A stretch of 64,000 nucleotides of DNA from contig NZ_FOXO01000002.1 in assembly GCF_900115735.1 (NCBI RefSeq), positions 209,898 through 273,897 of the forward strand. Direction: 5' to 3'. This DNA comes from Butyrivibrio proteoclasticus. GTDB taxonomy: Bacteria; Bacillota; Clostridia; Lachnospirales; Lachnospiraceae. Every line of letters begins with the position of its first letter. The stretch's first letter is position 1. This document shows positions 35,131 through 43,961 of the stretch, one piece after another. Both the position numbers and the translations under genes were made by a program. A model generated the notes under the pieces. The model saw only the letters and a list, made by a program, of their open reading frames with translations. It had not been told where the DNA came from and did not search any database.

Positions 35131-35766
35131 ATGAGATATTTGACATTTGCCCTTGGGAAGGGAAGACTTGTAGACAGCACAATGGAAATACTGAATAAAT
35201 GCGGTATTACCTGTGATGAAATCTTGGATAAAAAAACAAGAAAACTTATTTTTACGAATGAAGAATTAAAACTAAAATTCTTTTTGGCAAAAGGTCCTGA
35301 TGTGCCAACTTACGTAGAATATGGTGCTGCTGATATAGGTATCGTTGGCGCAGATACCATCATGGAAGAAAAGAGAAGAGTTTACGAAGTACTTGATCTT
35401 GGCTTTGGAAAATGCAGGATGTGTGTATGCGGACCTGCAGAAGCCAAAAAGCTCCTTGAACACAGGGAACTGATAAGAGTAGCAAGCAAATACCCTGAGA
35501 TCGCCAAAGACTATTTCTTTAATCAAAAACATCAGACTGTTGATATTATAAAACTCAATGGTTCTGTGGAGTTGGGGCCGATTGTTAATCTTAGTGACGT
35601 CATAGTTGATATCGTTGAGACAGGCTCAACTCTTAGAGAAAATGGACTTGAAGTACTTGAAGAAATATGCCCTTTATCAGCAAGAATGATTGTCAATCAG
35701 GTTAGCATGCAGATGGAAACCGACAGAATCAGGAAACTTATAAATGATATAAAGGAGAATCTCTGA
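35131..35766 (+). CDS. hisG: ATP phosphoribosyltransferase catalytic subunit HisG, short form
   Basis: 211 residues, AATGGAGG ribosome site, 11 bases after hisZ. Condenses ATP with PRPP in the first step of histidine synthesis. FALGKGRLVDSTMEIL, GAADIGIVGADTIME and the PRPP loop VDIVETGSTLRENGLEV are present. It lacks the C-terminal regulatory domain of the long form, which fits the adjacent hisZ. Confidence 0.96.
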   Translation: MRYLTFALGKGRLVDSTMEILNKCGITCDEILDKKTRKLIFTNEELKLKFFLAKGPDVPTYVEYGAADIGIVGADTIMEEKRRVYEVLDLGFGKCRMCVCGPAEAKKLLEHRELIRVASKYPEIAKDYFFNQKHQTVDIIKLNGSVELGPIVNLSDVIVDIVETGSTLRENGLEVLEEICPLSARMIVNQVSMQMETDRIRKLINDIKENL

Positions 35767-35769
35767 TAT

Positions 35770-37068
35770 ATGCGCACAGTAAAACTTACCAAAGAAACAA
35801 AGGATGAGCTTTTAGGAAATCTGTTAAAAAGAAATCCGGGAAGTTACACAGAATACGAAAATACAGTAAATGAGATTATCAGTAATGTAAGAGAAAATGG
35901 CGATAAAGCTCTTTTTGACTACACACTTAAGTTTGATAAATTTGATGTAAACAAAGAAACAATCAATGTTACAAGACAAGAAATAGAGGAAGCTTATAAA
36001 GAGCTTTCAGATGATTTTGTTGAAGTCATGAAAAAAAGCGCTGAAAATATTAGAGTTTTTCATGAAAAGCAAAAGCGAAATACATGGATTGATACAAAAG
36101 AAGACGGAAGTATTCTTGGTCAGAGAATTCTTCCGATTGAGATTTCCGGCGTATATGTCCCGGGCGGAAAAGCTGCTTATCCATCAAGCGTTCTAATGAA
36201 TGTAGTACCTGCTAAAGTTGCCGGAGTTGAAAGAATCGTAATGTGCACTCCGCCTTCAAAGGATGGTAAAGTGAATGCCGGTACCCTTGTTGCAGCTGAT
36301 ATAGCAGGTGTTAATGAAATATATAAGGTTGGCGGTGCACAGGCTATCGCAGCTATGGCTTTTGGAACAGATTCAGTCCCAAAGGTAGATAAAATAACAG
36401 GACCGGGTAATATATTTGTAGCGCTTGCAAAAAAAGCATGTTTTGGCCATGTTTCCATTGATTCAATCGCAGGTCCAAGTGAGATTCTTGTATTGACAGA
36501 TGAGACTGCAAATCCAAGATATGTTGCAGCAGATCTTTTATCGCAGGCCGAGCATGATGAGCTTGCAAGCAGCATACTTATCACAACATCTCAGAATATA
36601 GCAGATAAAGTATCAAAGGAAATTGATGAGTTTTTAAAAACACTATCCAGATCTGAAATAATCAAAAAATCTTTAGAAAACTATGGCTATATCTTTGTTG
36701 CAGATAATATGGATGATGCAATTGACGCTGCAAACGCTGTTGCATCCGAGCACCTTGAAATAATTACAAAGAATCCATTTGAAACTATGACAAAGATTAA
36801 AAATGCGGGTGCTATTTTTCTTGGGGAATACTCATCAGAACCGCTTGGAGACTATTTTGCAGGTCCTAATCACATTTTACCTACAAACAGAACTGCAAGA
36901 TTTTTCTCCCCATTATCTGTTGATGATTTTATTAAAAAGACAAGCATCATTTCTTACTCAAAAGAAGGATTATATAAAGTTCACAATGGCATTGAGCTTT
37001 TTGCCAAAAAGGAAGGCCTTACAGCACATGCAAATTCGATTGCAGTAAGGTTCGAAAATTGCAAGTAA
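35770..37068 (+). CDS. hisD: Histidinol dehydrogenase HisD
   Basis: 432 residues, ATG 3 bases after the hisG stop with AAGGAGAA upstream. Oxidises histidinol to histidine in two NAD+ steps. The body shows ISGVYVPGGKAAYPSSVLMN, KITGPGNIFVALAKKACFG, SIDSIAGPSEILVLTD, ADLLSQAEHDELASS (zinc ligands in the QAEHD region) and EPLGDYFAGPNHILPTNRTAR. Length is normal. A 92-base AT-rich gap follows before hisB. Confidence 0.97.
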   Translation: MRTVKLTKETKDELLGNLLKRNPGSYTEYENTVNEIISNVRENGDKALFDYTLKFDKFDVNKETINVTRQEIEEAYKELSDDFVEVMKKSAENIRVFHEKQKRNTWIDTKEDGSILGQRILPIEISGVYVPGGKAAYPSSVLMNVVPAKVAGVERIVMCTPPSKDGKVNAGTLVAADIAGVNEIYKVGGAQAIAAMAFGTDSVPKVDKITGPGNIFVALAKKACFGHVSIDSIAGPSEILVLTDETANPRYVAADLLSQAEHDELASSILITTSQNIADKVSKEIDEFLKTLSRSEIIKKSLENYGYIFVADNMDDAIDAANAVASEHLEIITKNPFETMTKIKNAGAIFLGEYSSEPLGDYFAGPNHILPTNRTARFFSPLSVDDFIKKTSIISYSKEGLYKVHNGIELFAKKEGLTAHANSIAVRFENCK

Positions 37069-37160
37069 ACTTTCTAAAATAAGTGTAAAATGCAAGATTA
37101 ATAAATTGTTTATAATTAAATAACAATATTTTGTTAACGGTATTTAGGGAGCTACAAGTT

Positions 37161-37751
37161 ATGGGAGAAAGAATTGCAAGTGTTATAAGGAAAACAAAAG
37201 AAACTGATATCAGCATAAAACTAAACATTGACGGAACGGGTGAGGCAAAAATAGAAACCGGGATAGGTTTTTTTGATCATATGCTGAAAGCTTTTGCTAA
37301 ACATGGTCTCTTTGATTTGGAGGTAAAGGTTAAGGGCGATCTTGATGTTGATGGCCATCATACCGTGGAAGATACAGGAATTGCCCTTGGTCAGGCTCTT
37401 TTACAGGCTCTCGGAGATAAAAAAGGTATCAGACGTTATGGAAGCGAAATACTTCCAATGGATGAGTCCCTTGTTTTAGCTGCTGTTGACCTTTGTGGAA
37501 GACCATATTTGGCTATGGATGCAGCATTTACTGCTCCAATGGTTGGAGATTTCGATACACAGCTTGTAAATGAGTTTTTTTACGCAGTTTCGTATTCAGC
37601 AATGATGAATATTCATTTAAGAGTTTTAACCGGTAGTAATGACCATCATAAGATTGAAGCTATATTTAAGGCATTTGCAAAGGCTGTAGATACTGCGACA
37701 ACAGTAGATCCAAGAATAACTGACGTTCTAAGCACAAAAGGAGCTTTATAA
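37161..37751 (+). CDS. hisB: Imidazoleglycerol-phosphate dehydratase HisB
   Basis: 196 residues from ATG 37161 with AGGGAGC 9 bases upstream; an upstream TTG is not needed. Stand-alone dehydratase without the E. coli phosphatase domain. Metal-binding motifs GIGFFDHMLKAFAKHG, DVDGHHTVEDTGIALGQAL and TGSNDHHKIEAIFKAFAKA are intact. The preceding AT-rich gap may hold a second promoter but none is convincing. Confidence 0.95.
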   Translation: MGERIASVIRKTKETDISIKLNIDGTGEAKIETGIGFFDHMLKAFAKHGLFDLEVKVKGDLDVDGHHTVEDTGIALGQALLQALGDKKGIRRYGSEILPMDESLVLAAVDLCGRPYLAMDAAFTAPMVGDFDTQLVNEFFYAVSYSAMMNIHLRVLTGSNDHHKIEAIFKAFAKAVDTATTVDPRITDVLSTKGAL

Positions 37752-37752
37752 T

Positions 37753-38970
37753 ATGTCAAAGATAAGGAAGCTTATACCATGTATTTACCTTTATGATGAA
37801 AAAGCCGTAAAAGGCGTATCAGATAAAACTGTATTATTTGGCGATCCACTTGATCTTGTAAGTGTTTATAACGAGAAGGGCGTCAATACCATTTTTCTGT
37901 ATGACCTTTCAAGAGGGATGGGCGATGAAGCCCATGAAAAGGCCCTTGATATAGTCAAAGCAATATGTAAAAAAGCTGATGGAAATGTGATAGGCGCCGG
38001 AAATATCAAGCGTATGGAAGATGTAAAAAAACTTCTTTATGCAGGATGTACAAAGGTTGCCATAAATCTTTCCGAGCAGAGCGAAGTTGAAAGTCTTTCT
38101 GAAAGTTCAGAGAAATTTGGCAAAGAGAAATTGTATGCAATATTCTCTGATAATGTGCAGACTAAAGCTAATAAAGAGCTCATTGAAAAATATACAACTG
38201 AACTAATATATTTTCCGGATTCAATAAATGATCTGGCTTCATCAGACATAGACTTTACAATATCCTATGTCATTGATGATTATGAAAAGAGCCTTGATGA
38301 ATATAAAAAAGCTGTGACAAATGAAAATTTTGAGCTTTTTGCCCTTAAAGGAGCTCTTTTGTGGGATGATCTTAAAAAGAACTCTGATGGCATGGTTCCT
38401 GTAATTGTTCAGGATTATAAGACTGATCAGGTTCTTATGCTGGCATATATGAACGAAGAAGCTTATAATAAAACTCTCGAGACAGGAAAAATGACATATT
38501 TTAGCCGTAATCGAAATGAGTTATGGATTAAAGGAGAAACAAGTTCACATTATCAGTTTGTTAAGGCTTTGTATGCTGACTGTGACAAGGATACGCTTCT
38601 TGCAAGCGTTAAGCAGATCGGTGCAGCCTGCCACACAGGAAGCTATTCATGCTTTTTCAATGAAATAGCCAAGACTGATTATGATAAAAAGAATCCTCAA
38701 AAAGTCCTGAATGAAGTATTTGACGTAATAAAAGACAGAAAAATCAATCCAAGAGAGGGCTCTTATACGAATTATCTTTTTGATAAGGGTATTGATAAGA
38801 TTCTTAAAAAAGTTGGCGAGGAGGCCACAGAGATAGTAATTGCAGCAAAAAATCCAAATGATAATGAAATAGTTTACGAAATGTCTGATTTCCTGTATCA
38901 TATGATGGTCCTCATGGCTGAAAAAAATGTCAGCTGGGAGGATATAACTGACGAGTTGTCAAGAAGATAA
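37753..38970 (+). CDS. hisIE: HisIE with a fused N-terminal HisA/HisF-like half
   Basis: 405 residues, 1 base after hisB. About 1-195 resembles a divergent HisA/HisF beta-alpha barrel half (LIPCIYLYDEKAVKG, FLYDLSRG, IGAGNIKRMEDVKKLLYAGCTKVAINLS) but lacks clear phosphate-binding GG motifs. About 205-310 is phosphoribosyl-AMP cyclohydrolase (LMLAYMNEEAYNKTLETG, TYFSRNRNELWIKGETS, DCDKDTLL, CHTGSYSCFF with zinc cysteines). About 318-405 is phosphoribosyl-ATP pyrophosphatase (SYTNYLFDKGIDKILKKVGEEATE). It therefore covers steps 2 and 3. Whether the N-terminal part is catalytic or structural is unclear. Confidence 0.88.
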   Translation: MSKIRKLIPCIYLYDEKAVKGVSDKTVLFGDPLDLVSVYNEKGVNTIFLYDLSRGMGDEAHEKALDIVKAICKKADGNVIGAGNIKRMEDVKKLLYAGCTKVAINLSEQSEVESLSESSEKFGKEKLYAIFSDNVQTKANKELIEKYTTELIYFPDSINDLASSDIDFTISYVIDDYEKSLDEYKKAVTNENFELFALKGALLWDDLKKNSDGMVPVIVQDYKTDQVLMLAYMNEEAYNKTLETGKMTYFSRNRNELWIKGETSSHYQFVKALYADCDKDTLLASVKQIGAACHTGSYSCFFNEIAKTDYDKKNPQKVLNEVFDVIKDRKINPREGSYTNYLFDKGIDKILKKVGEEATEIVIAAKNPNDNEIVYEMSDFLYHMMVLMAEKNVSWEDITDELSRR

Positions 38971-38979
38971 GGAAAAGGT

Positions 38980-40854
38980 ATGAACGAAAACTTAGCTCTA
39001 AACGATGAGACTTTGCTTGATCTTGAAAAGCCTGAGAGATACATAGGCAATGAAGTTAACAGCGTTTATAAAGACAAAAATGCTGTTGATATCAGGTTTG
39101 CAATGTGCTTCCCTGATGTTTACGAGATTGGCATGTCTCATCTTGGAATTCAAATTCTTTATGGAATGTTTAATTCCTATGAAGATGTATGGTGTGAAAG
39201 AGTCTATTCTCCATGGGTAGACGCTGACAAAGTCTTCAGGGAAAAGGACATTCCTCTTTTTGCGTTGGAATCACAGGATGAGATCAGAAAATTTGATTTT
39301 CTTGGATTTACTATCCAGTATGAAATGTGTTACACAAATATTTTACAGATACTGGATCTGTCAAAGATTCCTCTCCTCGCAAAAAACAGAGACTGGGACT
39401 ATCCTATAGTGATTGGCGGTGGTCCATGTACTTATAATCCGGAGCCTATTACGGATTTCTTTGATATGTTCTATATAGGTGAAGGCGAAACAAAATACAG
39501 AGAGATCTTTGACCTCTATAAGAAGTCAAGAAAAGAGGGTATATCACGTCAGGAATTCTTGAGAAGATGTTCTCATATTTCCGGTATTTATGTGCCTTCT
39601 CTTTATGATGTCAAATACAAGGAAGATGGAACAATTCTTTCAATGACGCCTTGTTATGAAGACGTACCTGTACAGATAAACAAAGAGATGTGTCTCGATG
39701 TTTCAAATCAGTTCTATCCTACTAAGCCTGTTGTTCCATACATTAAGATAACGCAGGACAGAGTAGTACTAGAGATCATGCGTGGATGTATAAGAGGCTG
39801 CAGATTCTGTCAGGCCGGTCAGCTTTATAAACCTCTTCGTGAAAAAGATGTTGATCATTTAAAAGAACTTGCTCTTGAAGCATTAAGGAATACAGGGTAT
39901 GAAGAAATTTCTCTAAGTTCCTTAAGTTCAAGTGATTATTCAAAGCTCCCTGAACTCATAGACTTTTTGATTAAATACTGTAACGAAAAGAAAGTTAATA
40001 TATCACTTCCGTCTTTAAGAATTGATGCGTTCTCTCTTGATGTAATGAGTAAAGTTCAGGATGTTAAAAAAAGCAGTCTTACATTTGCGCCTGAAGCAGG
40101 AACACAGAGGATGCGTAATGTTATAAATAAAGGTCTTACTGAGGAAGATATATTAAGAGGATCTCACGAGGCATTTCTTGGCGGTTGGAATAAGGTTAAA
40201 CTTTATTTCATGTTGGGACTTCCAACAGAAACCGATGAAGATATTCTGGGAATAGGTGACATCTGTAATAAAGTCGCTGTAGAGTATTTTGAGACAGTTC
40301 CAAAAGAAAACAGAAATGGAAGAACAATTGATATCGTAGCAAGTACATCATTCTTTGTTCCAAAGCCATTTACACCTTTCCAGTGGGCGCCAATGAATAC
40401 AAAGGAAGAATTCCTTGATAAGGCAAATAAGACAAGAAAAGGTATCATGTCTCAGCTTAACCAGAAACATATCAAATATAACTGGCATGAAGCTGATGCA
40501 AGTATGATGGAAGGCGTGCTTGCAAGAGGCGACAGAAGGCTTAACGAAGTAATCTTGAAAGCATATAAAAAAGGCTGTGTTTTCGATGCATGGGGTGAAT
40601 ACTTCAAATTTGATACTTGGATGGAAGTCTTTGATGAGTGCAATATTGATCCATTTTTCTACACTACAAGAGAACGTGCAGAAGATGAAATTTTCCCTTG
40701 GGATATCTTAAACTGTGGAGTTTCAAAGGCTTTTCTTTTACGTGAATGGAAAACTGCCCTTGAAAATAAACCTTCATCTAACTGCAGACTTTCCTGCCTT
40801 GGCTGCGGAGCTGCATCTTACGGTGTAGGTGTTTGCACGGAGGGTCGATCATGA
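38980..40854 (+). CDS. B12-binding-type radical SAM protein (TIGR03960 family)
   Basis: 624 residues. The N-terminal cobalamin-binding-like region (about 1-230) includes FPDVYEIGMSHLGIQILYGM and VIGGGPCTYNPEPITDFFD. The radical SAM cluster motif CIRGCRFCQ (Cys-x3-Cys-x2-Cys, about residue 268) follows VLEIMRG. Then SLPSLRIDAF, TFAPEAGTQRMRNVINKG and a conserved LSCLGCGA near the C-terminus. The family is strictly paired with the DUF2344 protein encoded next, whose start overlaps this stop. The reaction is unproven; the setting next to RNase G and ribosomal proteins suggests RNA or ribosome modification. Confidence 0.88.
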   Translation: MNENLALNDETLLDLEKPERYIGNEVNSVYKDKNAVDIRFAMCFPDVYEIGMSHLGIQILYGMFNSYEDVWCERVYSPWVDADKVFREKDIPLFALESQDEIRKFDFLGFTIQYEMCYTNILQILDLSKIPLLAKNRDWDYPIVIGGGPCTYNPEPITDFFDMFYIGEGETKYREIFDLYKKSRKEGISRQEFLRRCSHISGIYVPSLYDVKYKEDGTILSMTPCYEDVPVQINKEMCLDVSNQFYPTKPVVPYIKITQDRVVLEIMRGCIRGCRFCQAGQLYKPLREKDVDHLKELALEALRNTGYEEISLSSLSSSDYSKLPELIDFLIKYCNEKKVNISLPSLRIDAFSLDVMSKVQDVKKSSLTFAPEAGTQRMRNVINKGLTEEDILRGSHEAFLGGWNKVKLYFMLGLPTETDEDILGIGDICNKVAVEYFETVPKENRNGRTIDIVASTSFFVPKPFTPFQWAPMNTKEEFLDKANKTRKGIMSQLNQKHIKYNWHEADASMMEGVLARGDRRLNEVILKAYKKGCVFDAWGEYFKFDTWMEVFDECNIDPFFYTTRERAEDEIFPWDILNCGVSKAFLLREWKTALENKPSSNCRLSCLGCGAASYGVGVCTEGRS

Positions 40855-41579
40855 ATAAATTACGTGTAAAATTCACCAAGCATGGTCCTATTAAATTTGT
40901 AGGACATCTGGATGTAATGAGATACTTCCAAAAAGCTATAAGAAGAGCTGAAATTGATATAAAGTATTCTGAGGGCTTTAGTCCTCACCAGCTTCTTTCT
41001 TTTGCTCAGCCCCTTAGCGTTGGCGTTACAAGCGACGGCGAGTATCTTGATATGACAGTTAACAGCATGGTTTCAGTAACAGATGTTATGGACAGATTAA
41101 ATGCTGTTATGAATGAGGGAATTAAAATCATAGCTGTAGAAGAACTCGATGAGACTTCAGTTAAGGCCATGACTGACGTCTATGCAGCAAGATATATCGC
41201 TAAATTCAGAGAAACTTCAAAACCTGATTTTGATTGGATTTCGGAATTTGAAAAATATCTTTCAAAAGATACGCTTCCTGCAATGAAAAAGACAAAAAGC
41301 GGTTTTAAAGAAATCGATATGAAGCCTATGATATTCGATTATAAGTTTGATACTCAAAAGCAGGAAGTTATGCTTCTTCTAAGTATGAGCAGTGCAACCA
41401 CATTGAAACCGGCTCTTTTATTCGAGGGATTTTTCAAGAGCATGGATAGAGAGTTTTCAGTATCAATGCTCTCACTTCATAGAATTGACATCTACAAGCT
41501 TGTTGAAAAAGATAATGAGAAGTATATTGAACCTTTTATCGTAACTGACAGTTCAGAGAGGTTTTATTTAAATGGCTGA
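40851..41579 (+). CDS. Radical-SAM-associated protein (TIGR03936/DUF2344)
   Basis: 242 residues from ATG 40851, which overlaps the upstream stop (ATGA), with GGAGGGTC before it. Opens MNKLRVKFTKHGPIKFVGHLDVMRYFQKAIRRA, then YSEGFSPHQLLSFAQPLSVGV, both typical of DUF2344. In some bacteria it is fused to the preceding radical SAM protein. The RNA-binding fold and fusion imply it presents a substrate to that enzyme; this is inference. Confidence 0.88.
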   Translation: MNKLRVKFTKHGPIKFVGHLDVMRYFQKAIRRAEIDIKYSEGFSPHQLLSFAQPLSVGVTSDGEYLDMTVNSMVSVTDVMDRLNAVMNEGIKIIAVEELDETSVKAMTDVYAARYIAKFRETSKPDFDWISEFEKYLSKDTLPAMKKTKSGFKEIDMKPMIFDYKFDTQKQEVMLLLSMSSATTLKPALLFEGFFKSMDREFSVSMLSLHRIDIYKLVEKDNEKYIEPFIVTDSSERFYLNG

Positions 41580-42765
41580 AATTGTTATTTCAAAGTATCT
41601 TGATACTCCGCTTGTTACAGCATTTATAGATAATAAACTGGAATTCTTGGAATTCATAAGGCAGAGAGAGCTTCATAATATTTATCTTGGAAGAGTTGAT
41701 CATATCGTAAAAAATATTGATGCAGCTTTTGTAAGATATAAAGATGATGAGATTGGATATCTGCCTTTAAAGAGTATCCTCCCTGTCTGCGTTATTAACA
41801 GAAAGCTTGGAGCTACGGATTCAGTAAAAGCCGGCGATGAAGTAATAGTTCAGGTTGAGGTTGAAAAAATAAAAACAAAAAAGCCAAAACTAACTACCTA
41901 TTTATCTTTGGCAGGAAAGTACTCTGTCTTAACCCTTGGAAGAAAAGGCGTCGGAGCATCTTTAAAGCTCGACGACAAAATAAGAAAAACTCTTATTGAT
42001 GATGTGAAGGAAGATTTTAACAGATTATCTTTTGACAGTTCTGAGGCATTTTATGATACTTCTTTTGGAATTATTATCAGGACAAATGCGGCCGATATTG
42101 ATGGTGATAAGAATAAAGCAATATTAGATGATGCTTCTGAATGTATAAAACTAATGTCTCAAATTCTCTCTTTGGGTATGTGCAGAACAAACGGAAGTCT
42201 TTTATATTCAAAAGAACAGTCACTTTATGCTGAAAATGAAGATATGACAGTTCCTTTTATTGATAAAGCAAAGGCTTTTCTTAAGACAAGAGGAATCACA
42301 GATCCGGTTATTGTTAATGATACAGGAATACATGGAATAAATTCAAAAGTACAAGAATTAAGAAGTAATAAGGTATGGTTGAAAAGTGGCGCTTACCTTA
42401 TAATTGAGCAGCTTGAAAGCTTCAATGCAATTGACGTTAATACAGGAAAAGCAATTTCAGGAAAAAAAGATATATCCAAAAAAGTAAATATTGAAGCGGC
42501 ACAGGAAATAATGAGACAGATAAGACTTCGAAATCTTTCGGGCATGATCCTTATTGATTTCATCAATATGAAAGACGATGAAGATTACCATGAACTTATT
42601 GAACTTGTGAAAAGGCTTGCACGCCAGGATTATATACATACAGAGTTTATCGATGTTACAGGTCTTGGGATAATGGAATTAACAAGAAATAAAAACGATA
42701 AATCATTAAAAGAATTATTACTTGATGTTGAAAAAGCTGTTGACATTAGTAAACATCAATGTTAA
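41572..42765 (+). CDS. rng: Ribonuclease E/G family protein
   Basis: 397 residues, overlapping the previous gene by 8 bases. S1-like domain with LHNIYLGRVDHIVKNIDAAFVRY (about 35-60), RNase H-like region, and the DNase I-like catalytic part with FNAIDVNTGKAI and GMILIDFINMKDDED holding the two metal-binding Asp residues. It is shorter than E. coli RNase G (about 490), ending soon after LARQDYIHTEFIDVTGLGIMELTR, so the zinc-link and small domains are reduced. Located upstream of rplU as in most Clostridia. Confidence 0.9.
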   Translation: MAEIVISKYLDTPLVTAFIDNKLEFLEFIRQRELHNIYLGRVDHIVKNIDAAFVRYKDDEIGYLPLKSILPVCVINRKLGATDSVKAGDEVIVQVEVEKIKTKKPKLTTYLSLAGKYSVLTLGRKGVGASLKLDDKIRKTLIDDVKEDFNRLSFDSSEAFYDTSFGIIIRTNAADIDGDKNKAILDDASECIKLMSQILSLGMCRTNGSLLYSKEQSLYAENEDMTVPFIDKAKAFLKTRGITDPVIVNDTGIHGINSKVQELRSNKVWLKSGAYLIIEQLESFNAIDVNTGKAISGKKDISKKVNIEAAQEIMRQIRLRNLSGMILIDFINMKDDEDYHELIELVKRLARQDYIHTEFIDVTGLGIMELTRNKNDKSLKELLLDVEKAVDISKHQC

Positions 42766-42768
42766 TAT
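42740..42768 (+). promoter_or_regulatory. Promoter of the rplU-prp-rpmA operon
   Basis: TTGACA at 42740-42745, 17-base spacer, TAATAT at 42763-42768, inside the last codons of rng and running into the gap. Near-consensus; the predicted start (about 42775) coincides with the beginning of the leader RNA. Confidence 0.8.
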
Positions 42769-42774
42769 ATTATG

Positions 42775-42848
42775 GTATGCCGCATAACTAGGCAGAAGTG
42801 GGTTTATCCCCGCCAAAGTTAGCGAGTTTTTTTGAAGAAGGAGGTAAC
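42775..42848 (+). ncRNA. Ribosomal protein L21 leader (autoregulatory 5' UTR element)
   Basis: About 75 nt between the promoter and rplU with three short stems: TGCC / GGCA (42778-42794), GGG / CCC around TTTAT (42800-42810) and CGC / GCG (42810-42824), then a T7 run and the AAGGAGG ribosome site. Position and features fit the L21 leader family of Firmicutes, thought to let L21 repress its own operon. Called from layout, not from a covariance search. Confidence 0.55.
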
Positions 42849-42850
42849 TT

Positions 42851-43159
42851 ATGTACGCAATTATTGTAACTGGTGGAAAGCAGTACAAAGTTTCCGAGGG
42901 CGATGAAATCAGAGTAGAGAAGCTTGATGTAGAGCCCGGAAAAGAAGTAACATTTGATAATGTTATTGCAGTAAACGATGACAAGACTCTTAAGGTTGCT
43001 GGCGATGTTAGCGGTGCTAAAGTCAGCGCTACAGTTGTTGAGCAGGGCCGTGGTAAAAAGGTTGTTGTTTACAAGTACAAGAGAAAGACTGGATACCATA
43101 AGAAAAATGGTCACAGACAGCCATTCACACTTGTTAAGATTGAAAAAATCTCTATGTAA
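42851..43159 (+). CDS. rplU: 50S ribosomal protein L21
   Basis: 102 residues. MYAIIVTGGKQYKVSEGDEIRVEK, VTFDNVIAVNDD and the C-terminal KYKRKTGYHKKNGHRQPFTLVKIEKI are typical. Strong AGAAGGAGG ribosome site. First gene of rplU-prp-rpmA. Confidence 0.98.
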   Translation: MYAIIVTGGKQYKVSEGDEIRVEKLDVEPGKEVTFDNVIAVNDDKTLKVAGDVSGAKVSATVVEQGRGKKVVVYKYKRKTGYHKKNGHRQPFTLVKIEKISM

Positions 43160-43179
43160 TTATTAAAAATTGGAATAAT

Positions 43180-43509
43180 ATGACTACTATTACAATAACC
43201 AAGACGTCAAGCGATAAATACAAATCGATCGAATGCAAAGGTCATGCAGGTTTTGCTGATTATGGCAACGATATTGTATGCGCTGCAGTTTCTGTTTTGA
43301 CAATCAACCTTATCAATTCAATTGATAATTTTACTGAAGATGAGATAAGCGTTGTTCAGGATGAAGACAAAGGACTTATAAGGCTTAGTTTTAAGGATGA
43401 ACCAAGTAATGATTCTGATTTATTATTAAGATCTTTTGAACTTGGTGTAGACAGCATATTCCAACAGTATGGAAAGAAATTTCTGAACATTAAATTTAGG
43501 AGGGAATAA
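43180..43509 (+). CDS. prp: Ribosomal-processing cysteine protease Prp
   Basis: 109 residues. Prp removes the N-terminal extension of L27 before ribosome assembly. The catalytic pair lies in CKGHAGFADYGNDIVCAAVS: His22 and Cys34, the same positions as in Staphylococcus aureus Prp. It sits between rplU and rpmA, the diagnostic order, and its substrate at 43513 carries the matching extension. Confidence 0.95.
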   Translation: MTTITITKTSSDKYKSIECKGHAGFADYGNDIVCAAVSVLTINLINSIDNFTEDEISVVQDEDKGLIRLSFKDEPSNDSDLLLRSFELGVDSIFQQYGKKFLNIKFRRE

Positions 43510-43512
43510 GTC

Positions 43513-43800
43513 ATGATGAATATGAACCTTCAATTTTTTGCTCACAAGAAGGGTGTTGGATCTACTAAGAACGGTAGAGACTCAGAGTCAAAGAGACTTG
43601 GAGCAAAAAGAGCTGACGGACAATTCGTAAAGGCCGGTAATATTTTATACAGACAGCGTGGAACACACATTCATCCTGGTGTAAATGTAGGAATCGGTAG
43701 CGATGATACATTATATGCACTTGTTGATGGTGTTCTTAGATTTGAGCGCAAGGGCAGAGATAAAAAGCAGGCTAGCGTTCATCCTGTAGAGAATAAGTAA
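43513..43800 (+). CDS. rpmA: 50S ribosomal protein L27 with cleavable N-terminus
   Basis: 95 residues, TTAGGAGGG ribosome site overlapping the prp stop region. Starts [21 protein letters not shown]: the NLQFFA motif is the Prp recognition site, with mature L27 expected to begin at Ala10. The rest ([39 protein letters not shown]) is standard. Failure to remove the extension blocks the peptidyl-transferase centre in species studied. Confidence 0.98.
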   Translation: MMNMNLQFFAHKKGVGSTKNGRDSESKRLGAKRADGQFVKAGNILYRQRGTHIHPGVNVGIGSDDTLYALVDGVLRFERKGRDKKQASVHPVENK

Positions 43801-43813
43801 TTTTGCTTAAACG

Positions 43814-43849
43814 GGCTTCAAACAAATTTATGTTTGGAGCCTTCTTTTT
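43814..43849 (+). terminator. Terminator of the rplU-prp-rpmA operon
   Basis: GGCTTCAAACA / TGTTTGGAGCC pair over 11 bp with one wobble, AATTTA loop, then TTCTTTTT. Thirteen bases after rpmA. Confidence 0.85.
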
Positions 43850-43857
43850 GAGTAGAG

Positions 43858-43931
43858 CACTAAGTGAGGTTTTTTCGAACATAGTGCGAACCATACAAGT
43901 CAACTTGGCGAGGTTTTGACGAGCTTAGTTG
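43858..43931 (+). repeat. Two tandem related hairpins upstream of obg
   Basis: Unit 1 (43858-43886) and unit 2 (43901-43931) share the plan CACT..GYGAGGTTTT..CGA..TAGT. Their closing stems differ but compensate: CACTA / TAGTG in the first and CAACT / AGTTG in the second, around a common GAGGTTTT segment. Offset 43 bases. Retained pairing with changed bases suggests selection for structure. Confidence 0.5.
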
Positions 43932-43961
43932 AGCTTGTTTACCTTTTAAGGAGTTAGATTA

